Assembly: GCF_000620785.1 (NCBI RefSeq)
Contig: NZ_JIAI01000006.1
Span: 1-64,000 of the forward strand
Source of the DNA: Actinospineispora acaciae DSM 45401
Lineage (GTDB): Bacteria > Actinomycetota > Actinomycetes > Mycobacteriales > Pseudonocardiaceae
Length of the DNA stretch: 64,000 bases
Reading direction: 5' to 3'
The position numbers and the translations under genes were made by a program. A model generated the notes under the pieces. That model ran no database searches and had not been told where the DNA came from. It was given only the letters and a program-made list of their open reading frames with translations. Positions 17,529-25,458 of this stretch are shown piece after piece; positions within the stretch are counted from its first letter, which is position 1; each line of letters opens with the position of its first letter.

Positions 17529-17541
17529 TAGGCTGCCTGCA
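17529..17541 (+). promoter_or_regulatory. -10 box TAGGCT giving a leaderless DeoR transcript
   Basis: TAGGCT at 17529-17534 ends 6 bp before the ATG at 17541, with no ribosome site between. This geometry puts the transcription start at or next to the A of ATG, as in many actinobacterial leaderless genes. Confidence 0.5.
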
Positions 17542-18341
17542 TGCTGACCAGCGCGCGCCGTCGCGAGATCCTGCGCCGGGTGGCCGAGGAGGGGCACGTG
17601 GAGGCCAGGGTGCTCGCCGCCGACCTCGGCGTGGACTCCTCCACCATCCGCCGCGACCTGGACGCCCTGGCCCGCGCCGGCCAGCTCGACCGGGTGCACG
17701 GCGGCGCGCGTTCGGGTGGGCGGGCGGTGGCGGAGGTGCCGTACACGGTCAAGCAGCACGAGCGGCTCGCGCAGAAGGCGGCCATCGCGGTCGCGGCGCT
17801 CGATTTGGTCACCGACGGGATGTCGGTGATCCTGGACAGCGGCTCGACGACGTACCAGGTGGCGCTGGCGCTGCGCGCCCGGCGCGGGCTCACGGTGGTC
17901 ACGAACGACCTGCGCGCGGCGAAGATGCTGGCCTCGGTGCCCGAGCTGCGGCTGCTGGTCACCGGCGGCGAGCTGCTCGGCTCGGTGTTCACGCTGGCCG
18001 GGCCCGCGGCGGAGGCGTTCCTCGCGGACGTGCGGGTGGACCTGACGTTCCTGGGCGCGGACGCCATCGACCCGGAGGCCGGGATCACGAACACCAACGG
18101 CCTGGAGGTCCCGCTCAAGCGCGCCATGCTGGCCGCCGCCGACACCGGGGTGGTGTGCGCGGACTCCAGCAAGTTCGGCCACCGGGCGCTGGTGCGGGTG
18201 GCCGGGCTGGCCGAGGTGGACCTGGTGCTCACCGACGACGAGCTGTCCGAGGAGAGTGCCCGGCCGTACGGGTCGACGCTGCGGCGGGTGCCGGTGCCGG
18301 CGGGGCCGCCCGCGCTGGTGGACCCGGAGGTGGGGCCGTGA
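17541..18341 (+). CDS. DeoR-family transcriptional repressor of the sugar locus
   Basis: 266 residues. Residues 5-60 form the DeoR helix-turn-helix (R-R-E-I-L-R-R-V, then V-D-S-S-T-I-R-R-D-L-D-A-L, R-V-H-G-G-A). The C-terminal sensor domain contains the phosphosugar-binding pattern I-L-D-S-G-S-T-T, D-L-T-F-L-G-A-D-A-I and D-S-S-K-F-G. DeoR sensors bind phosphorylated sugar intermediates, which fits the kinase encoded immediately downstream (GTGA overlap). Likely controls both itself plus kinase and the leftward ABC operon through the TGCACG palindrome. Confidence 0.95.
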   Translation: MLTSARRREILRRVAEEGHVEARVLAADLGVDSSTIRRDLDALARAGQLDRVHGGARSGGRAVAEVPYTVKQHERLAQKAAIAVAALDLVTDGMSVILDSGSTTYQVALALRARRGLTVVTNDLRAAKMLASVPELRLLVTGGELLGSVFTLAGPAAEAFLADVRVDLTFLGADAIDPEAGITNTNGLEVPLKRAMLAAADTGVVCADSSKFGHRALVRVAGLAEVDLVLTDDELSEESARPYGSTLRRVPVPAGPPALVDPEVGP

Positions 18342-19822
18342 CGTCCGCTGGGACCGGGCTGGTGTGCGGGCTGGACATCGGCACCAGCTCGTCCAAGGCG
18401 GTGCTGGTGTCCGAGGACGGCACGGTGGTCGCTTCGGCGACGGTGGAGCACCGGACCGAGAACCCGCGCCCGGGGTTCTTCGAGCACGGCCCGGAGGGCG
18501 TGTGGTGGGCGGACGTGCGCTCGCTGCTCGCGTCGCTGCGGCCCGGGCTGGGCGGGGTACGGGCGTTGTGCGTGAGCGGGATCGGCCCGGTGCTGTTGTT
18601 GACCGACGCGGACGGGCGGCCGCTGCGCCCGGCGATCCTCTACGGCATCGACACCCGCGCCGAGGCGGAGATCGGCACGCTCACCGAACTGCTCGGCGCG
18701 GACCGGGTTGCCGAGGCGGCCGGCAACCCGCTGACCAGCCAGGCGATCGGCCCCAAGCTGCTCTGGGTGCGCCGGCACGAGCCGGACGTGTGGAGCCGCG
18801 CGCGGCGGTGGTTCCAGGCGTCGAGCTGGGTGGTGCACCGGCTGACCGGCGAGTACGTGATGGACCGCTACTCCGCCAGCGCCGCCGACCCGATGTACGC
18901 GCTGGACGCCCACGACTGGTGGGACGACGCGTGGCGCGAGTGCGCGCCTGGATCCCTGTCGCGGCCGAGGCTGCTGTGGCCGGGGGAGCGGGCCGGCACG
19001 GTGCGCGCGGATGTGGCCGGCGAGCTGGGGCTGCCGGCGGGCATCCCGGTGCTGGCCGGCACCATCGACGCGATGGCCGAGGCCTACAGCGTCGGCCTGC
19101 GCGAGCCCGGCGACCTGATGTTGATGTACGGCTCGACGATGTTCTTCATCCAGCACACCGCGGGCCGGGTGCGCCATCCGGGGCTGTGGACGAACGCCGC
19201 GCGGGTCGCCGACGGGTACTCCTGCGCGGCCGGGATGGCCACCTCCGGGCTGGTCACGAACTGGCTGCGGGAGCTGACCGGCGCGGACTACCCGGCGCTG
19301 ACGGCCGAGGCGGCCGAGGTGCCGCCCGGCAGTGAGGGCCTGGTGCTGCTGCCGTACTTCGCCGGCGAGCGCACCCCGATCGCCGACCCGGCCGCCAGCG
19401 GCGTGTGGATCGGCCTGACCCTGCGGCACACCCGGGGGCACCTGTACCGCTCCGCGCTGGAGGGCGTGGCGTACGGCGTGCGGCACAACCTGGCCGCCAT
19501 GACCGAGGCCGGGGCGCCGCCGCGCCGGCTGCTCGCGGTGGGCGGCGGCGCGACCGGCGCGCTCTGGCCCCAGATCGTCAGCGACGTCACCGGCCGGCCG
19601 CAGGACATCCCGACCCTGAGCGTGGGCGCCTGCTACGGCGACGCCCGGATCGCCGCCGACGCGCTCGGCGTGGACACCGCAGCCTGGAACCCGGTCCGGC
19701 TGCGGCTGGAGCCCCGCCCGGAGCATCGGGAACGCTACGACCGGCTGTACCAGGTCTACCGGAACGGCTACCAGGCCCTGCGCTCCGACCTGCACGACCT
19801 GGCCCGGTTGCGTGCACTGTGA
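18338..19822 (+). CDS. FGGY-family carbohydrate kinase
   Basis: 494 residues from GTG 18338, overlapping the DeoR stop. N-terminal phosphate-binding loop G-L-D-I-G-T-S-S-S-K-A-V, catalytic Asp in L-A-G-T-I-D-A-M-A-E, and the C-terminal adenosine motif A-V-G-G-G-A-T-G-A-L-W-P-Q-I match xylulokinase/gluconokinase-type FGGY kinases. It would phosphorylate the imported sugar, generating the DeoR effector. The exact sugar cannot be assigned. Confidence 0.93.
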   Translation: MTSAGTGLVCGLDIGTSSSKAVLVSEDGTVVASATVEHRTENPRPGFFEHGPEGVWWADVRSLLASLRPGLGGVRALCVSGIGPVLLLTDADGRPLRPAILYGIDTRAEAEIGTLTELLGADRVAEAAGNPLTSQAIGPKLLWVRRHEPDVWSRARRWFQASSWVVHRLTGEYVMDRYSASAADPMYALDAHDWWDDAWRECAPGSLSRPRLLWPGERAGTVRADVAGELGLPAGIPVLAGTIDAMAEAYSVGLREPGDLMLMYGSTMFFIQHTAGRVRHPGLWTNAARVADGYSCAAGMATSGLVTNWLRELTGADYPALTAEAAEVPPGSEGLVLLPYFAGERTPIADPAASGVWIGLTLRHTRGHLYRSALEGVAYGVRHNLAAMTEAGAPPRRLLAVGGGATGALWPQIVSDVTGRPQDIPTLSVGACYGDARIAADALGVDTAAWNPVRLRLEPRPEHRERYDRLYQVYRNGYQALRSDLHDLARLRAL

Positions 19823-19843
19823 ATATCTCGTTTACAGGTGCTC

Positions 19844-19859
19844 TAGCCTTGTTGGTGTG
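19844..19859 (+). promoter_or_regulatory. -10 box TAGCCT, likely leaderless start
   Basis: TAGCCT (19844-19849) lies 7 bp before GTG 19857 with no ribosome-binding sequence. The geometry points to a leaderless mRNA and supports GTG 19857 over the earlier in-frame start at 19812. Confidence 0.45.
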
Positions 19860-20513
19860 AACCTCACGTTGTCAGTTGACGATCTCATCGATCGCGCGGC
19901 CAGCGCGGGCGCCGGCGCCGGTGTCACGGTGGCCGATCCCGGGGCGAAGTCCGGCGACGTCGGCGACGAGCGCGCGCGGCGGCACGACGCCCTGACGGCG
20001 CTGCGCGCGGCCCTGGACGCCGGCGCCGCCGTCCAGGACGCGCTGTCCGAGGCGATCACCAGACGGGCCGAGTCCGCGGTCTGGCTGGGCGCGAGCCTGG
20101 CCGACCTCGCGGCGGTCACCGGCCACTCCCGCCAGGCCGCCCGCCAGCGATGGGGCGACCTGGGCACGATCTACCGGCGCCGCCGCTGGCTGGGCAACCA
20201 TGTGGAGGAGGCCGGCTGGGCCGCGCGGCTGGTGCTCGACGCGGCGGGCGACCTGGTCGCGGACGACGGCGCGCGCCTGGACGAGGCCCTGAGCGCGCTG
20301 CGGACCGCCGCCGACGCGGTCACCCGCGAGTTCGCCCCGTCCGCGCTCGGCGCCGCCGACCCGACCGCACGGTGGCATCTGCTGCACGAGCTGGTGGACG
20401 TGCACCTGCGCGCCGCCGTGGACACCGTGACCGGCACGACCACCCCCGAGGCCGACTTCGCCGTGCACGGCGCGCGCGGCGTGCTGTCCTACTTCGACAG
20501 CGCCATCACCTGA
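19857..20513 (+). CDS. Hypothetical protein with HTH-like segment
   Basis: 218 residues, start chosen from the TAGCCT box just upstream. The segment S-L-A-D-L-A-A-V-T-G-H-S-R-Q-A-A-R-Q-R-W (about residues 80-100) looks like a helix-turn-helix that follows an Ala-rich helical region. The C-terminal half is helical with conserved-looking H-E-L-V-D-V-H. No named family is recognised. It stands alone between the kinase and an aldo/keto reductase gene. Confidence 0.75.
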   Translation: MNLTLSVDDLIDRAASAGAGAGVTVADPGAKSGDVGDERARRHDALTALRAALDAGAAVQDALSEAITRRAESAVWLGASLADLAAVTGHSRQAARQRWGDLGTIYRRRRWLGNHVEEAGWAARLVLDAAGDLVADDGARLDEALSALRTAADAVTREFAPSALGAADPTARWHLLHELVDVHLRAAVDTVTGTTTPEADFAVHGARGVLSYFDSAIT

Positions 20514-20577
20514 GCGCCGCGCATCCAGGGATCGACAGGCCCTCCCTACCCGGCGCCGCGCGGCGGACCGTGAAGAC

Positions 20578-21462
20578 ATGACGACGACAACGCTTCCCGG
20601 CGGGACGTTCACGCTGGCCGAGGACCTGACGCTGACCCGGATGGGATACGGCGCCATGCAGCTGGCCGGCCCGCACGTGTTCGGCCCGCCGGCCGACCGT
20701 GACGGCGCCGTGGCGGTGGCGCGCGAGGCCGTGCGCCTGGGCATCACGCACATCGACACCGCCGACTTCTACGGCCCGCACGTCACGAACCAGATCCTGA
20801 AGGAGGCCCTGTACCCCTACCCGGACGGCCTGCGCATCGTGACCAAGGTCGGCTCGGCGCGCGACGCGGCCGGCAACTGGCCACCCGCGCGGGCGCCCGA
20901 GCAGCTGCGCGCACAGGTCCACGACAACCTGCGCAACCTCGGGCTGGACGCGCTCGACGTGGTCAACCTGCGGGTCGGCGGGCTGGACAGCCCCACCCCG
21001 GGCTCGCTGGCCGAGCCGTTCGGCGCGCTCGCCGAGCTCCAGCGCGAAGGCCTGATCAGGCACCTCGGCGTGAGCACCGTCAACGCCGAGCAGATCGCCG
21101 AGGCGGAGTCCATCGCGCCGGTCGTGTGCGTGCAGAACTACTACAACATCGCGAACCGGGCCGACGACGGCCTGGTCGACGCCCTCGCCGCGCGCGGCAT
21201 CGCCTACGTGCCGTACTTCCCGCTCGGCGGCTTCTCCCCGCTGCAGTCCGAGGAGCTGCACGCGGTAGCCGCCCGCCTCGGCGCCACGCCGATGGCCGTC
21301 GCGCTGGCCTGGCTGCTGCGCCGCTCGCCGAACATCCTGCTCATCCCCGGCACCTCGTCGGTCGCGCACCTTCGGGAGAACGTCGCCGGCGCCGCCCTGA
21401 TGCTGCCCGACGACGAACTCGCCCGACTGGACGCCATCGGCAGGCCCGCCGGGAATGTGTAG
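20578..21462 (+). CDS. Aldo/keto reductase
   Basis: 294 residues forming one AKR barrel. Catalytic Asp and Tyr are in H-I-D-T-A-D-F-Y-G and Lys in I-V-T-K-V-G; the usual His of the tetrad is replaced (D-V-V-N-L-R-V-G-G), as in a common actinobacterial AKR subgroup. The NADPH-binding end I-P-G-T-S-S-V-A-H-L-x-E-N is intact. Cytosolic NADPH-dependent carbonyl reduction is predicted; no substrate evident from neighbours. Confidence 0.93.
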   Translation: MTTTTLPGGTFTLAEDLTLTRMGYGAMQLAGPHVFGPPADRDGAVAVAREAVRLGITHIDTADFYGPHVTNQILKEALYPYPDGLRIVTKVGSARDAAGNWPPARAPEQLRAQVHDNLRNLGLDALDVVNLRVGGLDSPTPGSLAEPFGALAELQREGLIRHLGVSTVNAEQIAEAESIAPVVCVQNYYNIANRADDGLVDALAARGIAYVPYFPLGGFSPLQSEELHAVAARLGATPMAVALAWLLRRSPNILLIPGTSSVAHLRENVAGAALMLPDDELARLDAIGRPAGNV

Positions 21463-21528
21463 GCCTGGAGCGACACACGCCGATGGCCGGTTCGTTCAAG
21501 ACCGGGGCGGTCGCGGTGGCCATGCTCG

Positions 21529-21954
21529 GTGAGCATGCGGATCCTCTTCATCACCAGCATCGCCGTGGTCGCCCCGGATCCTGGGGCGAGCCACGCGCTG
21601 TACATCGACGCCCTCGGCCTCCCGCTGCGGGCCGCGCCCGGCGACGACTACTTCCACAGCGACCAGATCGCCGGCGCCAAGCACTTCGGCGTCTGGCCGT
21701 TGAGCCAGGCCGCCCAGGCCTGCTTCGGGACCGATCGGTGGCCGGCGGACCGCCCGGTACCGCAGGTCAGCATCGAGTTCGAGGTCGCCGACATCGCCTC
21801 GGTCGACGCCGCGGCGCGGGAGCTGGAGGAGCGCGGGTTCGAGCTCCTGCACCGTGCCCAGACCGAGCCCTGGGGCCAGACGGTGGCCCGGCTGCTCTCG
21901 CCCGAACGCTGCATCGTCGGCATCTCCCATGCACCCTCGCTGCACCGGCACTGA
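21529..21954 (+). CDS. VOC/glyoxalase-fold protein
   Basis: About 140 residues with the paired beta-alpha-beta-beta-beta pattern: A-L-Y-I-D-A-L-G-L-P-L, then V-S-I-E-F-E-V-A-D-I-A-S-V-D-A-A-A-R-E-L-E-E-R-G-F and the closing W-G-Q-T-V-A-R-L-L-S-P-E. Members include glyoxalases, dioxygenases and drug-binding resistance proteins. GTG 21529 or ATG 21535 are both possible starts; neither has a clear ribosome site. Confidence 0.87.
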   Translation: MSMRILFITSIAVVAPDPGASHALYIDALGLPLRAAPGDDYFHSDQIAGAKHFGVWPLSQAAQACFGTDRWPADRPVPQVSIEFEVADIASVDAAARELEERGFELLHRAQTEPWGQTVARLLSPERCIVGISHAPSLHRH

Positions 21955-22004
21955 ACCCAGATCCTGACACAGGTTGTCAGTCCGTCCTGGCAGGCTGGAC
22001 ACCG

Positions 22005-22406
22005 ATGACCGACACGGAGCGAACGATCCAGGCCGAGTTCGAGATCGACTCCTGGGAGGAGGTGCCGTACGACGAGCCCGACGAAGGCCCGAAGCTGACC
22101 AGGGTGGTGATCCGCAAGACCTACCGGGGCGCGCTGGAGGGGACCGGTGTCGCGGAGGTGCTCACCGCGCAGGGCGCCGCCGGCGCGGGCTACGTCGCCT
22201 CGGAACGGATCCGAGGGGCGCTGGACGGCCGGAGCGGCACGTTCGTGATCCAGCACGGCGGCCTGGCCGAGGGCGAGGAGCAGAGCACCTTCGGCACGGT
22301 GGTCCCGCGCTCCGGCACCGGCGAGCTCGCGGGCCTGTCCGGCCACGCCACCGAGGCCAGCCACGGCGTGCTGACGCTGCGCTACACCGTCGAGAACACG
22401 CCCTGA
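22005..22406 (+). CDS. DUF3224-family protein
   Basis: 133 residues. The pattern F-E-I-D-S-W-E-E-V-P-Y, G-V-A-E-V-L-T-A-Q-G, Y-V-A-S-E-R-I-R-G-A-L-D-G-R-S-G-T-F-V-I-Q-H and V-V-P-R-S-G-T-G-E-L-A-G-L-S-G matches the DUF3224 beta-barrel family, whose function is unknown. The 3' end overlaps the convergent DUF3159 gene by 25 bp. Confidence 0.88.
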   Translation: MTDTERTIQAEFEIDSWEEVPYDEPDEGPKLTRVVIRKTYRGALEGTGVAEVLTAQGAAGAGYVASERIRGALDGRSGTFVIQHGGLAEGEEQSTFGTVVPRSGTGELAGLSGHATEASHGVLTLRYTVENTP

Positions 22407-23002
22407 GCGCGCAGGATCCGCCAGCACAGGTAGACGCAGACGCCCGCGGCGGGCGGCCCCAGCAGCGTGCTGGCGATGCCGAGCGGGATCACCTGCCCGG
22501 CCCGGTACAGCGGCACCATCACCGCGACGGCGACGCAGTACTTCACCAGGAACACCGCCGTGCACGCCTGGTAGAGCCGCCGCCGCGCGCGGTCGCGCCG
22601 CCAGCCCAGCCGTTCGCCGCGCACCGCCCCCACCGCCACGCCGATCACCGGGCAGCGCACCACCATGGACAGCAGGACGACCACCCCCGCGACCACGCTG
22701 ATCACCACGCCGGGCAGGTAGAAGTCGACGGCCTGCCCGGTGCCCCCGGCCAGTAGCGCCGACACCCCCACCGCACCCAGCGCACCGGCCGCCTGCCAGT
22801 ACTTCCGGTCGGTCCACACCCGGGCCACCGCGACCACGAGCACGCCGCCGACCGCGATCAGCGCGGAGGTCACCACCTGGCCGGTCAGCACGTGCGCGAC
22901 CAGGAACAGCGCGCGGGACGCCACGGCCTCGGCCACCGTGCGCCACCCGCCCACCGCGGCGAACAGCGACAGCGACCTCTGCGTCAGGACGGTGAAGCTC
23001 AT
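22382..23002 (-). CDS. DUF3159 integral membrane protein
   Basis: 206 residues with about five to six membrane segments. The arrangement G-G-W-R-T-V-A-E-A near the start, R-C-P-V-I-G-V-A-V-G in the middle, then W-R-R-D-R-A-R-R-R-L-Y and V-P-L-Y-R-A-G matches the actinobacterial DUF3159 family, distantly like intracellular septation proteins. Function unknown. It is divergent from a TetR gene; the shared 99-bp region holds an 8+8 bp inverted repeat directly before this gene, so TetR probably represses it. Confidence 0.88.
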   Translation of the reverse strand: MSFTVLTQRSLSLFAAVGGWRTVAEAVASRALFLVAHVLTGQVVTSALIAVGGVLVVAVARVWTDRKYWQAAGALGAVGVSALLAGGTGQAVDFYLPGVVISVVAGVVVLLSMVVRCPVIGVAVGAVRGERLGWRRDRARRRLYQACTAVFLVKYCVAVAVMVPLYRAGQVIPLGIASTLLGPPAAGVCVYLCWRILRAQGVFSTV

Positions 23003-23013
23003 GCGCCCGCTTT

Positions 23014-23031
23014 CTTCATCGCTCGATGAAG
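23014..23031. promoter_or_regulatory. TetR operator, inverted repeat
   Basis: Perfect inverted repeat CTTCATCG-CT-CGATGAAG, 12 bp upstream of the DUF3159 start. A second CGATGAAG half-site is at 23070-23077, followed by a -10 box TAGGCT (23087-23092) for the TetR gene. Both divergent genes are probably controlled by the adjacent TetR protein. Confidence 0.72.
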
Positions 23032-23101
23032 TTCACGGTAGCGCAGGCGCGCCGTGAAACTCCACCGGCCGATGAAGAAAGTTCGCTAGGCTGTGCCGGA
23101 C

Positions 23102-23692
23102 ATGGCGGAACACGCACCCTTCGGTCGCCCCGGGCGCTGGCGCTCCGGCGCGGAGAGCAAGCGGCGGATCCTGGAGACGGCCCGCGCGCTGTTCCACCGG
23201 CACGGCTACGCCGGCACCACCGTGCGCGCGGTGGCCGCCGAGGCGGGTGTCGACCCGGCCATGGTGTTCTACTTCTTCGGCACCAAACAGGGCCTGTTCG
23301 CGGCGGCCCTGGACATGTCCGCCCAGGTGCCGTCGGCCATCGAGTCGATCTTCACCGGTGGCGTGGACGGCATCGGCGTGCGGATCGTCCGAACGCTGGT
23401 GGAGAACCTGGACCGCTCCGACCGCGCCCCGCTGATGACGCTCACCCGCTCGGCCCCCACGGACGGCAGGTCCGAGGCGCTGCTGCGCGAGTACATCGAC
23501 CGGGAGATCACCGGCCGGCTCGCGGCGATGCTCGACACCCCGGACGCCGCGATGCGGGCGGGCATGGTGAGCGTCCAGATCCTGGGCCTCGCGGTCGTGC
23601 GGTACATCGTGCGGATCGAGCCGATCGCCTCCGCGCCCGTCGACGAACTGGCCGTCCGGTTCGGCCCGCTGGTACAGCGCTGCCTGACCTGA
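23102..23692 (+). CDS. TetR-family regulator
   Basis: 196 residues from ATG 23102, which lies 10 bp after the TAGGCT -10 box (nearly leaderless); GTG 23093 is in frame but would precede the transcription start. The HTH is residues about 13-60 (R-I-L-E-T-A-R-A-L-F, T-T-V-R-A-V-A-A-E-A-G-V, M-V-F-Y-F-F-G-T-K-Q-G-L-F). The C-terminal domain resembles TetR_C_17-like sensors. Divergent from DUF3159. Confidence 0.92.
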   Translation: MAEHAPFGRPGRWRSGAESKRRILETARALFHRHGYAGTTVRAVAAEAGVDPAMVFYFFGTKQGLFAAALDMSAQVPSAIESIFTGGVDGIGVRIVRTLVENLDRSDRAPLMTLTRSAPTDGRSEALLREYIDREITGRLAAMLDTPDAAMRAGMVSVQILGLAVVRYIVRIEPIASAPVDELAVRFGPLVQRCLT

Positions 23693-23741
23693 CGCGCGCG
23701 CCAGCACCAACACCGGCGCCGAGGTACGAGCCGCGCCCGTG

Positions 23742-24008
23742 TCACGGTGGCGGCCAACGGCCACCCAGGCGGGGAACGTGCCGGACGTCGACAAGTACGG
23801 CGCGTGGCGAGCAAACCTTGAGACATCCGACGTAACGGGTCCGGACTGGCATGGAATCGCAAATCGCCAGCGACCACACCGCGCGCCTCAATAGTACATA
23901 CTTGTGAGCCACTATGGACTCCTCACGGGTGCGGTCCAGCAGTCCCTGGACATATGCCAGTGTGGCATCAGAGGGATCGAGAGTTCTCTCCCTCACCCTA
24001 ATCGTCAT
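23742..24008 (-). CDS. Doubtful small ORF or gene remnant after the DUF4407 gene
   Basis: 88 codons; ATG overlaps the end of the DUF4407 gene by 11 bp. The first half (T-L-D-P-S-D-A-T-L-A-Y-V-Q-G-L-L-D-R-T-R-E-E-S) looks protein-like, with a following basic-hydrophobic stretch L-L-R-R-A-V-W-S-L-A-I, but the second half does not. The 305-bp gap between the TetR stop and the DUF4407 stop otherwise shows nothing. It may be the 5' remnant of a gene broken by rearrangement at the edge of the accessory island. Confidence 0.3.
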   Translation of the reverse strand: MTIRVRERTLDPSDATLAYVQGLLDRTREESIVAHKYVLLRRAVWSLAICDSMPVRTRYVGCLKVCSPRAVLVDVRHVPRLGGRWPPP

Positions 24009-25458
24009 GCTTCGGCATCGGTCTGCCGTTCGGCGGTATCCGCCGGGCCGAGGTGACGGTATCGTCGCGAAGCGGCGCGGGCTCGGGGGGTGGGGAATCT
24101 TGACCGTTGCTGTTCGTCTTCATCCGCTCGGCGAGCTCGGTGATTCGATTATCCATCGTCATTCGGAGCTTCGCCTTGCGCCAACGCACATCGAGATCTG
24201 ACGACTCCCGCTTGATCGTCTCCGTGGCGCGAGTTCGTATTTGCTGGGTCTTCAGGTTCTCGATGATCTCGGCCTCGACAGCTCGGGTGTTCTCCTCGTA
24301 GATCCTGACGGAGCTCCGTCCCCGGTTGTCGAGAAGGTCCTCGTAGCGTGTCTTCCCGCTGAAGAACTTGACCGCGACGGGGAGGCAGTCGACGGCGATG
24401 AAGAAGAGCCGTGTGAACCAGATCGCCGCGAGCAGGAAGAGGTTCGATGCGGTCAGCTCGTTGAGGGCGCGAAGCCGCTCCAGCAGGCCGATGGGGCCGA
24501 AGTGGGAACGCAGTTCGTCGATCTTCGCGGCGATGGCCGCGGTTCGCCTTGCCTGGAAGTCTCCCTGCTGGGCCGAGACCTCGCCTCGCAGTCGCGAGAT
24601 CACCACCTGCAGGTCCCGCAGTCGGGCGGTCCGATCCTCCAAAGGGTGGGCCACGCGGAACTCCGCCGCCTCCGCCTCGCGGTTCCGGCACTCGATCCCT
24701 CGACCGGCGCGACCGGTGGAGCCGGGACCGGCGGTTCCCGAGCACTCGTTGGCGGCCAGGGTGTCGCGGCGGGACTGTTCGGCGGTGTCGGCGTCGATGC
24801 TTGCCCGCAGTGCGAGCGCTTCCCGCTCCCGACCCGTGAGTTCCTGCGCGAGCGCGACCTGTCCGGCAAGCATGTTGAGCGTGAAACCGCCGCACTCCGG
24901 GCTTGCGGTGGCAGCCGGGCCGCCGGCCGTCGGGTCGGGGTTGCAGCGAACCAGGCGATCCTCGTGATCGGCGAGTTGCCGCTGTCGCTCGTCGTTGATG
25001 TGCTTGACGATGGCGGGTTCGAAGATGCGCAGCACCAGCGGCTCCGCGATGATCACGCCGAAGAAGAACGCCAGCACGAGCCGCAGGAGGAAGGTCGAGA
25101 GCCGTCGTCCCCACGTGTCACCCGGTGCGGGGGACACCAGCCAGCGGTCCAGGTTGAGGATGAAGACGCCCCAGACGAGAGCGAGCAGTGGGACGATCAC
25201 CGAGAGGCCGCCGAGCACCTCAGAGAGCGCCATCGTCATCGAGATGGTCGCGATGGCGGCGGTCCCCAGGACGACACCGCCGAGACCCGTGTAGTGGGCC
25301 CGCTCGCCCGGCACCCAGGCCAGCAGGGTCTCGTCGACGCCGGTGAGGGCGCGCAGCCAGCGTCCGCACTGTTCGGCTCGGTCCCGACGCCGTTGCTCGG
25401 GAGCGGGCGCGACGACGTCCGTATCGGCACTCGCCGGCTTGGGCTCAGTAGTCGTCAT
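23998..25458 (-). CDS. DUF4407-type membrane protein with coiled coils
   Basis: 486 residues from ATG 25458, which overlaps the preceding SPFH-like gene by 14 bp. Two membrane segments lie near residues 45-100 (ending F-I-L-N-L-D-R-W-L), one near 115-140 (L-A-F-F-F-G-V-I-I-A-E-P-L), a long soluble coiled-coil region with a Cys-containing insertion follows, then a fourth segment (L-F-L-L-A-A-I-W-F-T-R-L-F-F-I-A) and a charged coiled-coil tail. This matches DUF4407, of unknown function. Last gene of the Crp/cyclase/NTPase/SPFH operon and probably its membrane component. Confidence 0.82.
   Translation of the reverse strand: MTTTEPKPASADTDVVAPAPEQRRRDRAEQCGRWLRALTGVDETLLAWVPGERAHYTGLGGVVLGTAAIATISMTMALSEVLGGLSVIVPLLALVWGVFILNLDRWLVSPAPGDTWGRRLSTFLLRLVLAFFFGVIIAEPLVLRIFEPAIVKHINDERQRQLADHEDRLVRCNPDPTAGGPAATASPECGGFTLNMLAGQVALAQELTGREREALALRASIDADTAEQSRRDTLAANECSGTAGPGSTGRAGRGIECRNREAEAAEFRVAHPLEDRTARLRDLQVVISRLRGEVSAQQGDFQARRTAAIAAKIDELRSHFGPIGLLERLRALNELTASNLFLLAAIWFTRLFFIAVDCLPVAVKFFSGKTRYEDLLDNRGRSSVRIYEENTRAVEAEIIENLKTQQIRTRATETIKRESSDLDVRWRKAKLRMTMDNRITELAERMKTNSNGQDSPPPEPAPLRDDTVTSARRIPPNGRPMPKHDD

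Noticed and set aside
17528..19795. 755-codon minus-strand ORF opposite DeoR and the FGGY kinase
   Set aside because: Antisense of two well-supported genes with overlapping stop/start.
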